Shown here: positions 50,996 to 59,290 of the stretch, one piece after another | Layout: each line of letters begins with the position of its first letter | Position numbering within the stretch: position 1 is the first letter of the stretch | DNA from: JACVRW01 sp963728155 | Lineage (GTDB): Bacteria > Actinomycetota > Thermoleophilia > Solirubrobacterales > Thermoleophilaceae | Direction: 5' to 3' | Length of the DNA stretch: 64,000 bases | Assembly: GCA_963728155.1 (NCBI GenBank) | Contig: CAVSJF010000006.1 | Span: forward strand, 682,001-746,000 | Notes under the pieces: generated by a model | What the model saw: the letters and a program-made list of their open reading frames with translations, nothing else | Databases searched by the model: none | What the model was told of the DNA's origin: nothing | Made by a program: the position numbers and the translations under genes

Positions 50996-51757
50996 CCGCC
51001 CAGCCACTGGTCGGGGTGTCCACGTCCGAGGTGCGCCGGCGCGACGAGCACGTGACCGTGCCGCAGGGCGAGCCGCCGCGCAGCGAGCTGGCGCTGGGCG
51101 AGCGCTATCTGGAGGCGATGCGGATGGCGGGCGGGCTGCCGGTGATTCTCGCCCCCGTGCGCACCAGCGCGGTCGACGCGCTGCTCGACCGCCTCGACGC
51201 GGTGTGCCTGTCGGGCGGGCCCGATCTCCACCCCCACCACTACGGCTCGCCCGAGCACGCGGACCTCGGCCCGACCGAGCCTGAGCTGGATCAATTCGAG
51301 CTGGCGCTGGCCCGCCGGGCGCTGGCCCGCGGGCTTCCGGTGCTCGCCATCTGCCGTGGCATGCAGGTGATGAACGTGGCCCGCGGCGGAACGCTCTGCC
51401 AGCACCTGCCCGAGCTCGGCGGCGACGTCGACCACCGCCAGAGCCTTACGGAGGGCACGACCCACGAGATCAGAGGTGCTGCGCGGCAGCCGGCTGGCGA
51501 AGCTGCTCGGCGCCACCCAGCTCGAGGTCAACTCCTACCACCACCAGGGAATCGACGAGCTGGGCGACGGGCTGCGCGTGGTCGCCAACGCGACGGACGG
51601 CGTGCCCGAGGCGATCGAGGCGATAGCCGACGGCTTCGTCTTCGGCGTGCAGTGGCACGCCGAGGCGCTGGCCGAGCGCCCCGATCAGCTGGCGCTCTTC
51701 GAGGGCCTGGTGCGCGCGGGCGCGGAGCGTGCCGAGCGCTCCAGGGAGGCGGCGTGA
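50992..51757 (+). CDS. PuuD-like class I glutamine amidotransferase (frameshifted)
   Basis: About 255 residues, GTG 50992 within the preceding stop. Gamma-glutamyl-GABA hydrolase-type class I GATase: VCLSGGPDLHPHHYG, nucleophile Cys in AICRGMQVMNVARGG, QLEVNSYHHQGI and the catalytic His/Glu in GVQWHAEAL. A frame change near 51470 separates the Cys from the His part. It probably hydrolyses a gamma-glutamyl amide. The stop overlaps the GTG of the GCS2 gene. Confidence 0.85.
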
Positions 51758-52941
51758 GGCGCCACGCCGCGCTCCCGGACTGGGCGCACTGGAACGCCGA
51801 TCCGCAGCGCCCGGCGTGGACGGTCGGGATCGAGGAAGAGGTGATCCTCCTCGACCCTGAGGACTGGTCGCTCGCTCATCGCATCGATGACCTGCTGCCG
51901 GAGATCACGCCGGAGCTCGCCGGACACGTGGCCGCCGAGACGCATGCCTGCACGCTCGAGCTGGCCACGGGAGTACACACGACGGTCGGCGAGGCCTGCG
52001 CCGAGCTGTTCGCGGTTCGCGGTGCTCTCGACACCCAGCTGCGAGAGCTCGACCTCCGGCCGGCTGTGGGCGGCACCCACCCCACCGCGCCCGCGGAGCG
52101 CACCAAGGTATCGGGCGGCGCGCGTTACCAGGTGCTCGAACGCGGACTGCGCGACCTGGCCCGGCGGGAGCCCACCTTCGCGTTGCACGTGCACGTGGGG
52201 GTGCCGCTGCCGGAGTTGGCCATAGCCGCCGCCGACCGAATCCGGGCTCACCTGCCGACCATCCTCGCGCTGTCAGCCAACTCGCCCTTCTGGCACGGGC
52301 GCGACAGCGGCATGGCCTCCATGCGCACGCCGCTCTTCCAGGCCTTCCCGCGAACCGGCATCCCGCGCCGCTTCGGAAGCTATCCCGCTTACGTGGAGGC
52401 GATCGACGTGCTGCTGCGCGCCGACGCCTTTCCCGAGCCGACCTTCCTCTGGTGGGACGTGCGCCTTCAGCCCCGCTTCGGGACGGTCGAGGTGCGGATC
52501 GCCGACGCTCAGACCACGGTGAGCGAGGTGGCCGCGGTGGCCGCGCTCATTCAGGTACTGGTGCGCCTCGAGGCCACCGAGCGCCTGGCGGGCGACGAGC
52601 TGCTGAACGCGCCCGAGGTGCTGGCCGAGAACCGCTTCCTGGCCGCCCGCGACGGGATGGAGGCGAGCATGATCGATCCCGCCGCCGACACCAAGGTCCC
52701 GGTCCGCCGGCTGCTCGAGCAGGCCACCGCCGCGGGCCAGGCCCACGCCCGCGATCTCGGCTGCGTCGATGAGCTGGGCGCCGTCGCCGAGCTGGCCCGG
52801 ACTCCGGGCGCGGCGCGCCAGCGCGCGATCGCCGAGGAGCGGGGGCTCCATGCGATGGTGGCCGAGCTCTCGGAACGCTTCCTCGAGCCCGTGCAGCTCA
52901 CCCCTGGAGAGCCTGCGTCGCGCTCGGCTGCATCCGGTTAG
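51754..52941 (+). CDS. GCS2-type carboxylate-amine ligase (YbdK-like)
   Basis: 395 residues from GTG 51754, overlapping the preceding stop. Glutamate-cysteine ligase family 2: WTVGIEEEVILLDPEDW, LELATGVHTTVGEACAEL, FALHVHVGVPL, ILALSANSPFWHGRDSGMASMRTPLF (positions about 175-200) and FGTVEVRIADAQTTVSEV. This family makes gamma-glutamyl amides. Last gene of the three-gene amidoligase operon. Overlaps the convergent histidine kinase by 44 bases. Confidence 0.88.
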   Translation: MRRHAALPDWAHWNADPQRPAWTVGIEEEVILLDPEDWSLAHRIDDLLPEITPELAGHVAAETHACTLELATGVHTTVGEACAELFAVRGALDTQLRELDLRPAVGGTHPTAPAERTKVSGGARYQVLERGLRDLARREPTFALHVHVGVPLPELAIAAADRIRAHLPTILALSANSPFWHGRDSGMASMRTPLFQAFPRTGIPRRFGSYPAYVEAIDVLLRADAFPEPTFLWWDVRLQPRFGTVEVRIADAQTTVSEVAAVAALIQVLVRLEATERLAGDELLNAPEVLAENRFLAARDGMEASMIDPAADTKVPVRRLLEQATAAGQAHARDLGCVDELGAVAELARTPGAARQRAIAEERGLHAMVAELSERFLEPVQLTPGEPASRSAASG

Positions 52942-54286
52942 CCCCGAAGGACACGCGCACGACCGCGCCGCCGCCAGGCGCGTTGGCTGCCTCGGCGCGC
53001 CCGCCGTGGGCCTCGGCCGCCTGGCGCACTATGGCCAGGCCGAGACCCGAACCGGGCATCCCGCGGGCGTCCGCGGCACGGTAGAAGCGCTCGAACACCC
53101 GCGGCAGGTCGGCTTCGGCGAATCCCGGCCCGTGGTCGCGCACGGTCAGCTCGCCGCCGTGCAGTTCCAGCTCGACCGTGGTGCCGGGCGGGCTCCACTT
53201 GAGGGCGTTGTCCACCAGGTTGGACAGCGCGCGCTGGATGCGCTGCGGCTGCCCGCGGACCAGCGTCGGCTCGGAGCTCACGTCGAAGCTCACGCCGGTG
53301 CCCGCCCGGCTCTCCGCCCGGGCCACCACCTCGGTCACGATCTGATCCACCCGGACGTCGTCGCTCATCTCCCCCGGCTTCGTGCCGCGCGCGAGCTCGA
53401 CGATGTCCGCCACCAGCGCCGTCAGCTCGTCGAGCTCCGACACCACGTCCGCCCGCAGCGCCTCGCGCTCGTGGAGGGGGAGGCGGTCGGCGCTCTCGAG
53501 GTTCTGGATGTTCGCCCGCAGGCTCGCCAGCGGCGTTCGCAGCTCGTGGCTGGCGTCGGCCACGAGGTGGCGCTGAGCCTCCACCGACTGCTCGAGCGAA
53601 TCGAGCGTGGTGTTGAAGCTGCGCGCCAGCCGCCCCAGCTCGTCGCGGCCGCTCACCTCCATGCGCTGCGAGGGATCGGGATCGCCGGCGAGCTCCTCGG
53701 TGCGCCTGGTGAAGCGGCCGATCGGCGCCAGCGCGGTGCGCGCCACCAGAGCCCCCAGTCCCGCGCCCAGGGCGATCCCCGCCGCGCCGACCAGCACCAG
53801 CACCAGCACGATGTGGTCGAGCTGGCGGTCGACCTCGTCGAGCGGCCGGGCCACCTGGAGGGCCCCCCGGCCCCGTGGGAGCGCGACGGTGAGCACGCGC
53901 ACGTGCACCCCGTCGGCGCTCAGGTCCGTCAGGTACTCGCCCTCGCCCGCGTCGGCGATCTCACGCGCGCGCGACTGCACGGGCAGCTCCCCGGTGGCGC
54001 TCGGGCGGCGCAGCACCCGGCCGTCGGGAAGCACCAGTTGGACGTATCCCTCGGCTCCGCCAAAGGCCGGCTGAGGCCCCTGGGGCGGGAAGCCTCCCGG
54101 CCCACCCCCGGGGCCGGGCCCACCGCGACCGCCCGCATCGGCCATGGAGGCGCGGGCGCGCAGGGAGTCGTCGACCTCGCCGCGCAGCTCGGCGCGCACG
54201 CCCAGGTACACGGCCGCGGCCACGGCGATCACCGCCAGCGCCACGGCCAGGCCCGCCGCCCCGGCGATCCGCGTGCGCAGGGTCAC
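52898..54286 (-). CDS. HAMP sensor histidine kinase, MprB-like
   Basis: 462 residues; GTG 54286 overlaps the response-regulator stop (GTGA). Two membrane helices (VALAVIAVAAAVYLGV; VLVLVLVGAAGIALGAGLGALVA) bracket an extracytoplasmic sensor of about 130 residues with a Gly/Pro-rich stretch. HAMP follows, then HisKA SHELRTPLASLR, N-box LSNLVDNALKW, G1 HGPGFAEADLPRVFERFYR and G2 GSGLGLAIVRQAAEAHGG. Sensor for the coupled regulator, similar to envelope-stress MprAB systems. Its divergent-side neighbour, a secreted repeat protein, is a candidate target. Confidence 0.9.
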   Translation of the reverse strand: MTLRTRIAGAAGLAVALAVIAVAAAVYLGVRAELRGEVDDSLRARASMADAGGRGGPGPGGGPGGFPPQGPQPAFGGAEGYVQLVLPDGRVLRRPSATGELPVQSRAREIADAGEGEYLTDLSADGVHVRVLTVALPRGRGALQVARPLDEVDRQLDHIVLVLVLVGAAGIALGAGLGALVARTALAPIGRFTRRTEELAGDPDPSQRMEVSGRDELGRLARSFNTTLDSLEQSVEAQRHLVADASHELRTPLASLRANIQNLESADRLPLHEREALRADVVSELDELTALVADIVELARGTKPGEMSDDVRVDQIVTEVVARAESRAGTGVSFDVSSEPTLVRGQPQRIQRALSNLVDNALKWSPPGTTVELELHGGELTVRDHGPGFAEADLPRVFERFYRAADARGMPGSGLGLAIVRQAAEAHGGRAEAANAPGGGAVVRVSFGANRMQPSATQALQG

Positions 54287-54972
54287 CGGTCGTCACGCAG
54301 CACGTAGCCGACACCGCGCACGGTGTGCACCAGCGGCGGCGCACCGGCGTCGGTGAGCTTCCGGCGCAGGTAGCCGATGTACACGCGCAGCGCGTTCGAC
54401 GAGGGCCCGAAGTCGTATCCCCAGACGCGCTCGTAGATCAGCGAGTGGGGAAGCACGCGGCGCGCGTTCAGCATCAGCAGCTCGAGCAGCCCGTACTCGG
54501 TGCGGGTCAGCTCGACGAAGTTCTCCGCCACGCTCACTCCGTGGCGGGACGGATCGAGGCGCAGATCGCCGAACGATGGCTCACCGGGATCCCCGTCGGC
54601 CTCGGTGCTTCGGCGCAGGAGCGCTCGCAGCCGGGCCTTGAGCTCGCCCACGTCGAAGGGCTTGACCAGATAGTCGTCGGCCCCGGCATCGAGACCGTCG
54701 ATCCGGTCCTCGATCGCGTCGCGCGCGGTGAGCATGAGGATGGGAACACGGTTGCCCTGGGCCCGCAGCCGGCGCGACACCTCGAGCCCGTCGATGTCGG
54801 GAAGGCCGACGTCGAGCACGACCGCGTCGGGGCGCGACTGCGAGACCTCGGCGAGGGCGGTTGCACCGTCACCGGCGGACAGCGTGTCGTAGCCGCCCAG
54901 CACCAGTGTGCGCCGCAGGGCATCGCGCAGGGGGCGGTCGTCGTCGACGATCAGGATCCTCATCCAGTGCAT
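54283..54972 (-). CDS. OmpR/PhoB-type response regulator, MprA-like
   Basis: 229 residues from ATG 54972 (a second ATG at 54963 starts RILIVDDD directly). Receiver domain: DDD acid pocket, phospho-Asp in VVLDVGLPDIDG, Thr in MLTARDA and Lys in YLVKPFD. C-terminal winged helix: LTRTEYGLLELLMLNARRVL, IYERVWGYDFGPSSNALRVYIGYLRRKL (about 165-200) and VRGVGYVLR. Activates or represses target promoters after phosphorylation by the coupled kinase. Confidence 0.92.
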   Translation of the reverse strand: MHWMRILIVDDDRPLRDALRRTLVLGGYDTLSAGDGATALAEVSQSRPDAVVLDVGLPDIDGLEVSRRLRAQGNRVPILMLTARDAIEDRIDGLDAGADDYLVKPFDVGELKARLRALLRRSTEADGDPGEPSFGDLRLDPSRHGVSVAENFVELTRTEYGLLELLMLNARRVLPHSLIYERVWGYDFGPSSNALRVYIGYLRRKLTDAGAPPLVHTVRGVGYVLRDDR

Positions 54973-55053
54973 TGTGCCCGCAGAGGGCGGAGTCTTCGGC
55001 GATTCCTACGCCGCTCTTAGGTGCCTCCTACACACAGACGGAAGAGTCGCCTC

Positions 55054-55956
55054 ATGCGATCACCCAAGAAGACAACGGCAATCGTCCTGGCCGGGGCGGT
55101 GGGGCTCTCCTCCGTCGCCTACGGCATCGGCACCCAAGCCGACGGCGGCTCCTCGGCCGCCGCGGGCTCCAACAAGACCGCGAGCAACGGCGCCGCGCAG
55201 CGCGGCGTCGCACCCCCCGGACTCGGAGTGAATCGCTCCGGTCCGGGCCAAGCCCGGCCCCTCGCGCAAGACCTCGCGCAGGAGCTCGGCGTCAGCGCCG
55301 ACGCCCTGGGCGATGCCCTGCGCGACTTCCACGAGCGCGAGCATTCGGATATGCGGTCGGCCTTCGCCGCTTCGCTGGGCGAGGCTCTAGGCAAGCCGGC
55401 CGCGGACGTCCAGGCGGCGTTCGACGCCCTTCAGAGCGAGCGCGAGACGCGCTTTGCCGCGCGGCTCGCCGACGCGCTGGGCGTGGACGCCGACAAGGTG
55501 GCCACGGCTCTCGAGGAGCTCAAGGACGAGCGTCCCGAGCCCGGAGGGCCCGGTGAGCCCGGCGACTTCGCGGCCGACCTGGCCGAGAAGCTCGGTCTCG
55601 AGGCCGGCGATGTGGAGGCCGCGCTGACGCAGCTGCGTCCCGACAAGCGCGAGGGACGCCACGGCCGCCCGAACGCGATGCCGCTGAGCGCACTCGCCCA
55701 GGAGCTCGACGTGACGCGGGCCGAGCTGCGCAAGGCGCTGCGGGAGATGCGCGCGGGCGCGAACTTCCGCCCGCAGGACCGCCGCGACGAGCTGGTGACC
55801 TTCCTGGCTGAGCGCTTCAACCTCAGCGAGGCGAAGGTCGAGGCGGCGCTTCCCGAGTTCGCCGGGCGCGGACCCGGCGGTCCGGGCGGGCCGGGCGGGC
55901 CTCACGGTCCGGGCGGTCCGGGCGGTTTCGGCGGCCCGGGCCCGGGCGGCCCGTGA
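55054..55956 (+). CDS. Secreted protein with six helical LG-type repeats and Gly-Pro tail
   Basis: 300 residues from ATG 55054 (an upstream GTG at 55021 is less likely). A signal peptide (TTAIVLAGAVGLSSVAYG) leads into a low-complexity linker that includes a 38-bp DNA repeat copy. Six units of form LAxxLGxxxxxVxxAL follow: LAQELGVSADALGDAL, LGEALGKPAADVQAAF, LADALGVDADKVATAL, LAEKLGLEAGDVEAAL, LAQELDVTRAELRKAL and LAERFNLSEAKVEAAL. The tail is a GGPGGPGG run. No catalytic motif. Divergent from the MprAB-like pair by 81 bases, so likely regulated with it. Unknown function; surface binding or cell-wall association is a guess. Confidence 0.7.
   Translation: MRSPKKTTAIVLAGAVGLSSVAYGIGTQADGGSSAAAGSNKTASNGAAQRGVAPPGLGVNRSGPGQARPLAQDLAQELGVSADALGDALRDFHEREHSDMRSAFAASLGEALGKPAADVQAAFDALQSERETRFAARLADALGVDADKVATALEELKDERPEPGGPGEPGDFAADLAEKLGLEAGDVEAALTQLRPDKREGRHGRPNAMPLSALAQELDVTRAELRKALREMRAGANFRPQDRRDELVTFLAERFNLSEAKVEAALPEFAGRGPGGPGGPGGPHGPGGPGGFGGPGPGGP
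55230..55267 (+). repeat. 38-bp dispersed repeat, copy 2
   Basis: Begins GAATCGCTCCGGTCCGGGCC and matches the reverse complement of 37885-37922 at 37 of 38 positions. Here it encodes NRSGPGQARPLA within the linker of the secreted repeat protein, a different frame and strand from copy 1. Confidence 0.75.
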
Positions 55957-55976
55957 CCTAGCGCGCCGTCTCCTGG

Positions 55977-56012
55977 GGGCGTAGGGTGCGCACATCCGGG
56001 CACCCTACGCCC
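55977..56012. terminator. Large stem-loop between repeat-protein gene and peptidase gene
   Basis: GGGCGTAGGGTG (55977-55988) and CACCCTACGCCC (56001-56012) form a perfect 12-pair stem with a 12-base loop in the 79-base gap. It lies 21 bases after the repeat-protein stop and 24 before the next ATG. No T-run follows, so a non-canonical terminator or an operator are both possible. Confidence 0.55.
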
Positions 56013-56035
56013 GGCCCCTAACAAGGAGGGTCGGA

Positions 56036-57610
56036 ATGACCTCAGTACGAGGACATACCCCCAGGACCTTCGTCCTCCTGTGCGGGATCCTCGCCGCGCT
56101 GCTCATCGCAGCGCCGGCGGGATTCGCGCGCACGCCGTCGATCGACTGGCAGGCGTGTGAGGACGCCGAGGGCTTCGAGTGCGCCACCGTCGAGGTGCCG
56201 CGCAACTACGACAACCCAGGCGGTCAGACGGTCGAGCTGGCCGTGGTCCGCCTACCCGCTCAGGATGCGGACGCTCGCATCGGCTCGCTGTTCGTCAACT
56301 TCGGCGGGCCGGGCGCTCCAGCGGTGTCCATCATCAAGGCCGCGGGCGCCGAAATGTTCGCATCTCTCAACGGCCGGTTCGACATCGTGGGCTTCGACCC
56401 GCGCGGCACCGGCGAGAGCGAGGATCCGATCGACTGCGCCGTCGACCAGGAGACGCTCGGCATCTACCGCCAGCCGTACCCCACGCCGGAGAACCTCGAC
56501 GTGGACTCATGGGTCGACGTGAACCGTCGCTACGTGAACCGTTGCGTGCGGCTCAACGACTGGGAGGACCTGAGGTACGCCACCACGGCCAACGCCGCCC
56601 GCGACATGAACCACCTGCGGGCAGCGGTCGGCGACCGCAAGGTCACCTACCTCGGCTTCTCGTACGGGACCGCCATCGGCGCCACCTACGCGAGCCTGTT
56701 CCCCAACCGCCACCGGGCACTCGCGCTCGACGGCGCCTTCGACCTGGACAAGTACCTGAACAAGCCGCTGCTCTCGCTGCGCGAGCAGTCGGCGGGCTTC
56801 GAGAAGGGGCTGAACCGCTACTTCCAGGCCTGTGCGGCCGACCAGGCAGCGTGCCTGGGCTTCGGCGGCACCGATCCCTGGAACGCCTTCGACGAGCTGG
56901 TCGAGGCGCTCGACGCCAACCCCCAGCCCGCCTCGGCTACGGACCCGCGTCTCGTCGACGGCGACGACGTGCTGGCGGCGGCTGTGATCAACGTCTACGC
57001 GAAGCAGGCCTGGCCCTTCCTGACCGCGGCGCTGGCTGCCGCCCAGGGAGGGGACTACTCGCTGATCCGCCAGGAGGCGGATTTTGCGAACGACCCCGGG
57101 CTCGACGCCTACTTTGCGCTGGGCGCGCTCGAGCAGCGCTACCCGCGCAACGTGCTCGTCTACCTCGAGGCCGGCGAGCACTCGTGGAACCTGTTCGACC
57201 ATTTCTGGTGGAACAGCGGGTATGTCGAGCTCCCGTACGGGCTCTTCCCGATCGATCCGCGCGGGGCCTACTACGGGCCCTTCGAGAACAGGGCCTCGTC
57301 GCCCACCACCCTCGTGGTGGGCACCACCTATGACCCCGCGGCCCCGTACCGCGGCGGGCGCCGGCTGGCGGCCGACCTCGGCAACGCTCGGTTGTTGACG
57401 ATGCGGGGCGACAGCCATACCGCCTACGGAGGCAACTCGCCGTGCATCGACGCGGCCGTGGACGCCTACCTCGAGGAGGGGACTCTGCCCGCCGAGGGCG
57501 CGGTCTGTCGTCAGGAGGTGGCCTTCGAGGCGCCCCAGCTGCGCGGGCTGGCGAGAGCACGCGCCGCGCGGCTACTGCAGCCACACACTAAGCCTCTAGT
57601 CGAGCCTTAG
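56036..57610 (+). CDS. Secreted Tap-like alpha/beta hydrolase (tripeptidyl aminopeptidase type)
   Basis: 524 residues, ATG 56036 with AAGGAG-like AACAAGGAGG upstream. Signal peptide (TFVLLCGILAALLIAAPAGFA). Alpha/beta hydrolase of the Streptomyces Tap/SlpD type: LFVNFGGPGAPAVSI (oxyanion region), FDIVGFDPRGTGES, Ser nucleophile in LGFSYGTAIGATYA, Asp in VVGTTYDPAAPYRGG and His in RGDSHTAYGG. It probably removes short peptides from exported proteins or peptide substrates. A stem spanning the stop codon may end transcription toward the convergent pyrophosphatase gene. Confidence 0.87.
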   Translation: MTSVRGHTPRTFVLLCGILAALLIAAPAGFARTPSIDWQACEDAEGFECATVEVPRNYDNPGGQTVELAVVRLPAQDADARIGSLFVNFGGPGAPAVSIIKAAGAEMFASLNGRFDIVGFDPRGTGESEDPIDCAVDQETLGIYRQPYPTPENLDVDSWVDVNRRYVNRCVRLNDWEDLRYATTANAARDMNHLRAAVGDRKVTYLGFSYGTAIGATYASLFPNRHRALALDGAFDLDKYLNKPLLSLREQSAGFEKGLNRYFQACAADQAACLGFGGTDPWNAFDELVEALDANPQPASATDPRLVDGDDVLAAAVINVYAKQAWPFLTAALAAAQGGDYSLIRQEADFANDPGLDAYFALGALEQRYPRNVLVYLEAGEHSWNLFDHFWWNSGYVELPYGLFPIDPRGAYYGPFENRASSPTTLVVGTTYDPAAPYRGGRRLAADLGNARLLTMRGDSHTAYGGNSPCIDAAVDAYLEEGTLPAEGAVCRQEVAFEAPQLRGLARARAARLLQPHTKPLVEP

Positions 57611-57611
57611 T
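57587..57611. terminator. Stem-loop spanning the Tap-like stop codon
   Basis: ACTAAG (57587-57592) and CTTAGT (57606-57611) pair perfectly; with one C-C mismatch the stem extends by three more pairs (CTC/GAG). The stop codon lies inside the right arm. The convergent gene ends 24 bases on, so this could terminate both transcripts. No T-run. Confidence 0.4.
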
Positions 57612-57634
57612 TAGGTCGCTGTTGGCCGTCGCCG

Positions 57635-59260
57635 TCAGCGCGCGGCGGCGGCCAGCAGCTTCGGCGCCACCTGCTTCTTTCGGCTCATCACGCCGGGCAG
57701 GTCGAGCACGCCACCGTCGGCCTCGCCGTCGAACGCGCGCTCCACCGGCGCCAGGTCTCCGGCCACCAGCAGGTCGCTGCCCTTGGCGAGGATGTCGGTG
57801 ATCATCAGGGCGGAGAGCAGGTGGCCCTCGCGGTCCCGCTGGGCGTCGAGGGCCTCCATCAGCTCGTCCTTTCGCTCCAGCAGCGAGTCGCCCACCGTCT
57901 CGATCTGCGCGATCGAGATGGTCTGCCCCGCCTCGACCTCGTACTGCTTGGCGTCGTGGCCGACGATGTCGGCGGCGGCCACGTGCGACACGTCGGATGT
58001 GGACTCGAACATCTCGCGGCCGAAGTCGCTCGCCTCGAGCTCCAACACCCGCTCGAGGTACTCGACCACCGTGTGGTCGCGGTCGGTGGTGGTGGGGGAG
58101 TTGAGGATCACGGTGTCCGAGAGCACGGCGCCCAGCAGCATGGTCGCGGTCGGAGGTGTGGGCTCCATGCCCGCCTGGCGGTAGCGCTCGACCACGAGCG
58201 TCGCCGTCGAGCCCACGGGGTCGAACGTCGCCGCCACCGGCACCCTGGTCTCGATCGAGCCGATGTGGTGGTGGTCGAGAATCTCCACGATCTCCGCGTC
58301 CTCCACTCCGGGCACGCTCTGGGCCTGCTCGGCGTGGTCGACCAGCATCACCCGCCGAGGCGTGGGACCGACCAGGTCCGAGCGGGTCAACAGCCCGACC
58401 GGGCGGCCCGACGAGTCGACCGCCACCGCCGCCCGGTAGTCGACGTCCGCGATCTGACCCGCCACGTCGGCCAGGAGGTCGTCGCGGCGGACGGTCAGCG
58501 GCTCGGCGTCCATCAGCGCGTGGCACGGAGCGGCCAGGGTGATCATGCGGGCCGTGACGTAGGAGTCGAGCGTGGAGCTGACCACCGCGGCACCGCGCTC
58601 GCCGGCCAGCTCCAGCACGTCGTCACCGGGAACCACCGAGTTGCTCGTGACCAGCACCGCAGCGCCGCCCTCGAGAGCGCGGCGCTGCACGTCGGGCCGG
58701 TCGCCCGTCACCACCACGTCCCCCTCCTCGACCTGGGTCGGCGAGCGCACGTCCATCGCCAGGACCCAGACTCGCCCCGTGACCTCGCGCTCGCCCTCAC
58801 CGGCCGCCAGCTCTCCCTCCAGGACCGTGACGATCGCGTCGACCCTGGTCGGCGCATCGAGGCGAGAGGCCTCGCGCGACTCGCGGATGTAGCGCCGGGC
58901 CAGCGCCCGTTCGGTCATCACCCCGACCAGGTCGCCGTCGTCATCGACGATCGGGAGCAGGTCGAGGCTCTCGCGCGCCATGGTCAAGCCGACCTGGCGC
59001 ACCGGCTCGTCGTCTTGCGCGGTGGGGAAGCTCTCGCGCATCACGTCCCGCACCCGCAGTGAGATGTGGGGCAGCAGGTCGGGCACCGGAGCGCCGGCCC
59101 GCTCGATCAGCCACGAGGTCTGAGCGTTGAGCTCGCCCAGGCGGACCGGCGTGTACTCGGTGCCTGGATCGAGGCGGCGCTTGAGCTCGGCGTAGCCGAT
59201 CGCGGCCGCGATCGAGTCGGCGTCGGGGTTGCGGTGGCCGGTGACGTAGATAGGAGGCAC
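57635..59260 (-). CDS. CBS-DRTGG family II inorganic pyrophosphatase
   Basis: 541 residues, ATG 59260. Manganese-dependent DHH phosphoesterase interrupted by regulatory domains. The catalytic N-part is YVTGHRNPDADSIAAAIGYAEL. CBS domain 1 (about 68-120: RVRDVMRESF...VGVMTERALARRYI) is followed by a DRTGG-type domain (about 135-250) and CBS 2 (about 250-305: LTVRRDDLLADVAGQIADVDYRAAVAV...GLLTRSDLVG). The second half has LVDHAEQAQS, EILDHHHIGS and the C-terminal SRKKQVAPKLL with the PPi-binding RKK. It hydrolyses pyrophosphate. In Clostridium-type homologues adenine nucleotides and Ap4A regulate it through the CBS domains. Confidence 0.88.
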   Translation of the reverse strand: MPPIYVTGHRNPDADSIAAAIGYAELKRRLDPGTEYTPVRLGELNAQTSWLIERAGAPVPDLLPHISLRVRDVMRESFPTAQDDEPVRQVGLTMARESLDLLPIVDDDGDLVGVMTERALARRYIRESREASRLDAPTRVDAIVTVLEGELAAGEGEREVTGRVWVLAMDVRSPTQVEEGDVVVTGDRPDVQRRALEGGAAVLVTSNSVVPGDDVLELAGERGAAVVSSTLDSYVTARMITLAAPCHALMDAEPLTVRRDDLLADVAGQIADVDYRAAVAVDSSGRPVGLLTRSDLVGPTPRRVMLVDHAEQAQSVPGVEDAEIVEILDHHHIGSIETRVPVAATFDPVGSTATLVVERYRQAGMEPTPPTATMLLGAVLSDTVILNSPTTTDRDHTVVEYLERVLELEASDFGREMFESTSDVSHVAAADIVGHDAKQYEVEAGQTISIAQIETVGDSLLERKDELMEALDAQRDREGHLLSALMITDILAKGSDLLVAGDLAPVERAFDGEADGGVLDLPGVMSRKKQVAPKLLAAAAR

Positions 59261-59290
59261 GAGAACGAAGGGCGTAGGGTCCCGCCGCGC

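Noticed and set aside
55860..55956. Collagen-like structural protein
   Set aside because: The GGP-rich tail is short and lacks a long continuous Gly-X-Y pattern; the bulk of the protein is helical repeats.
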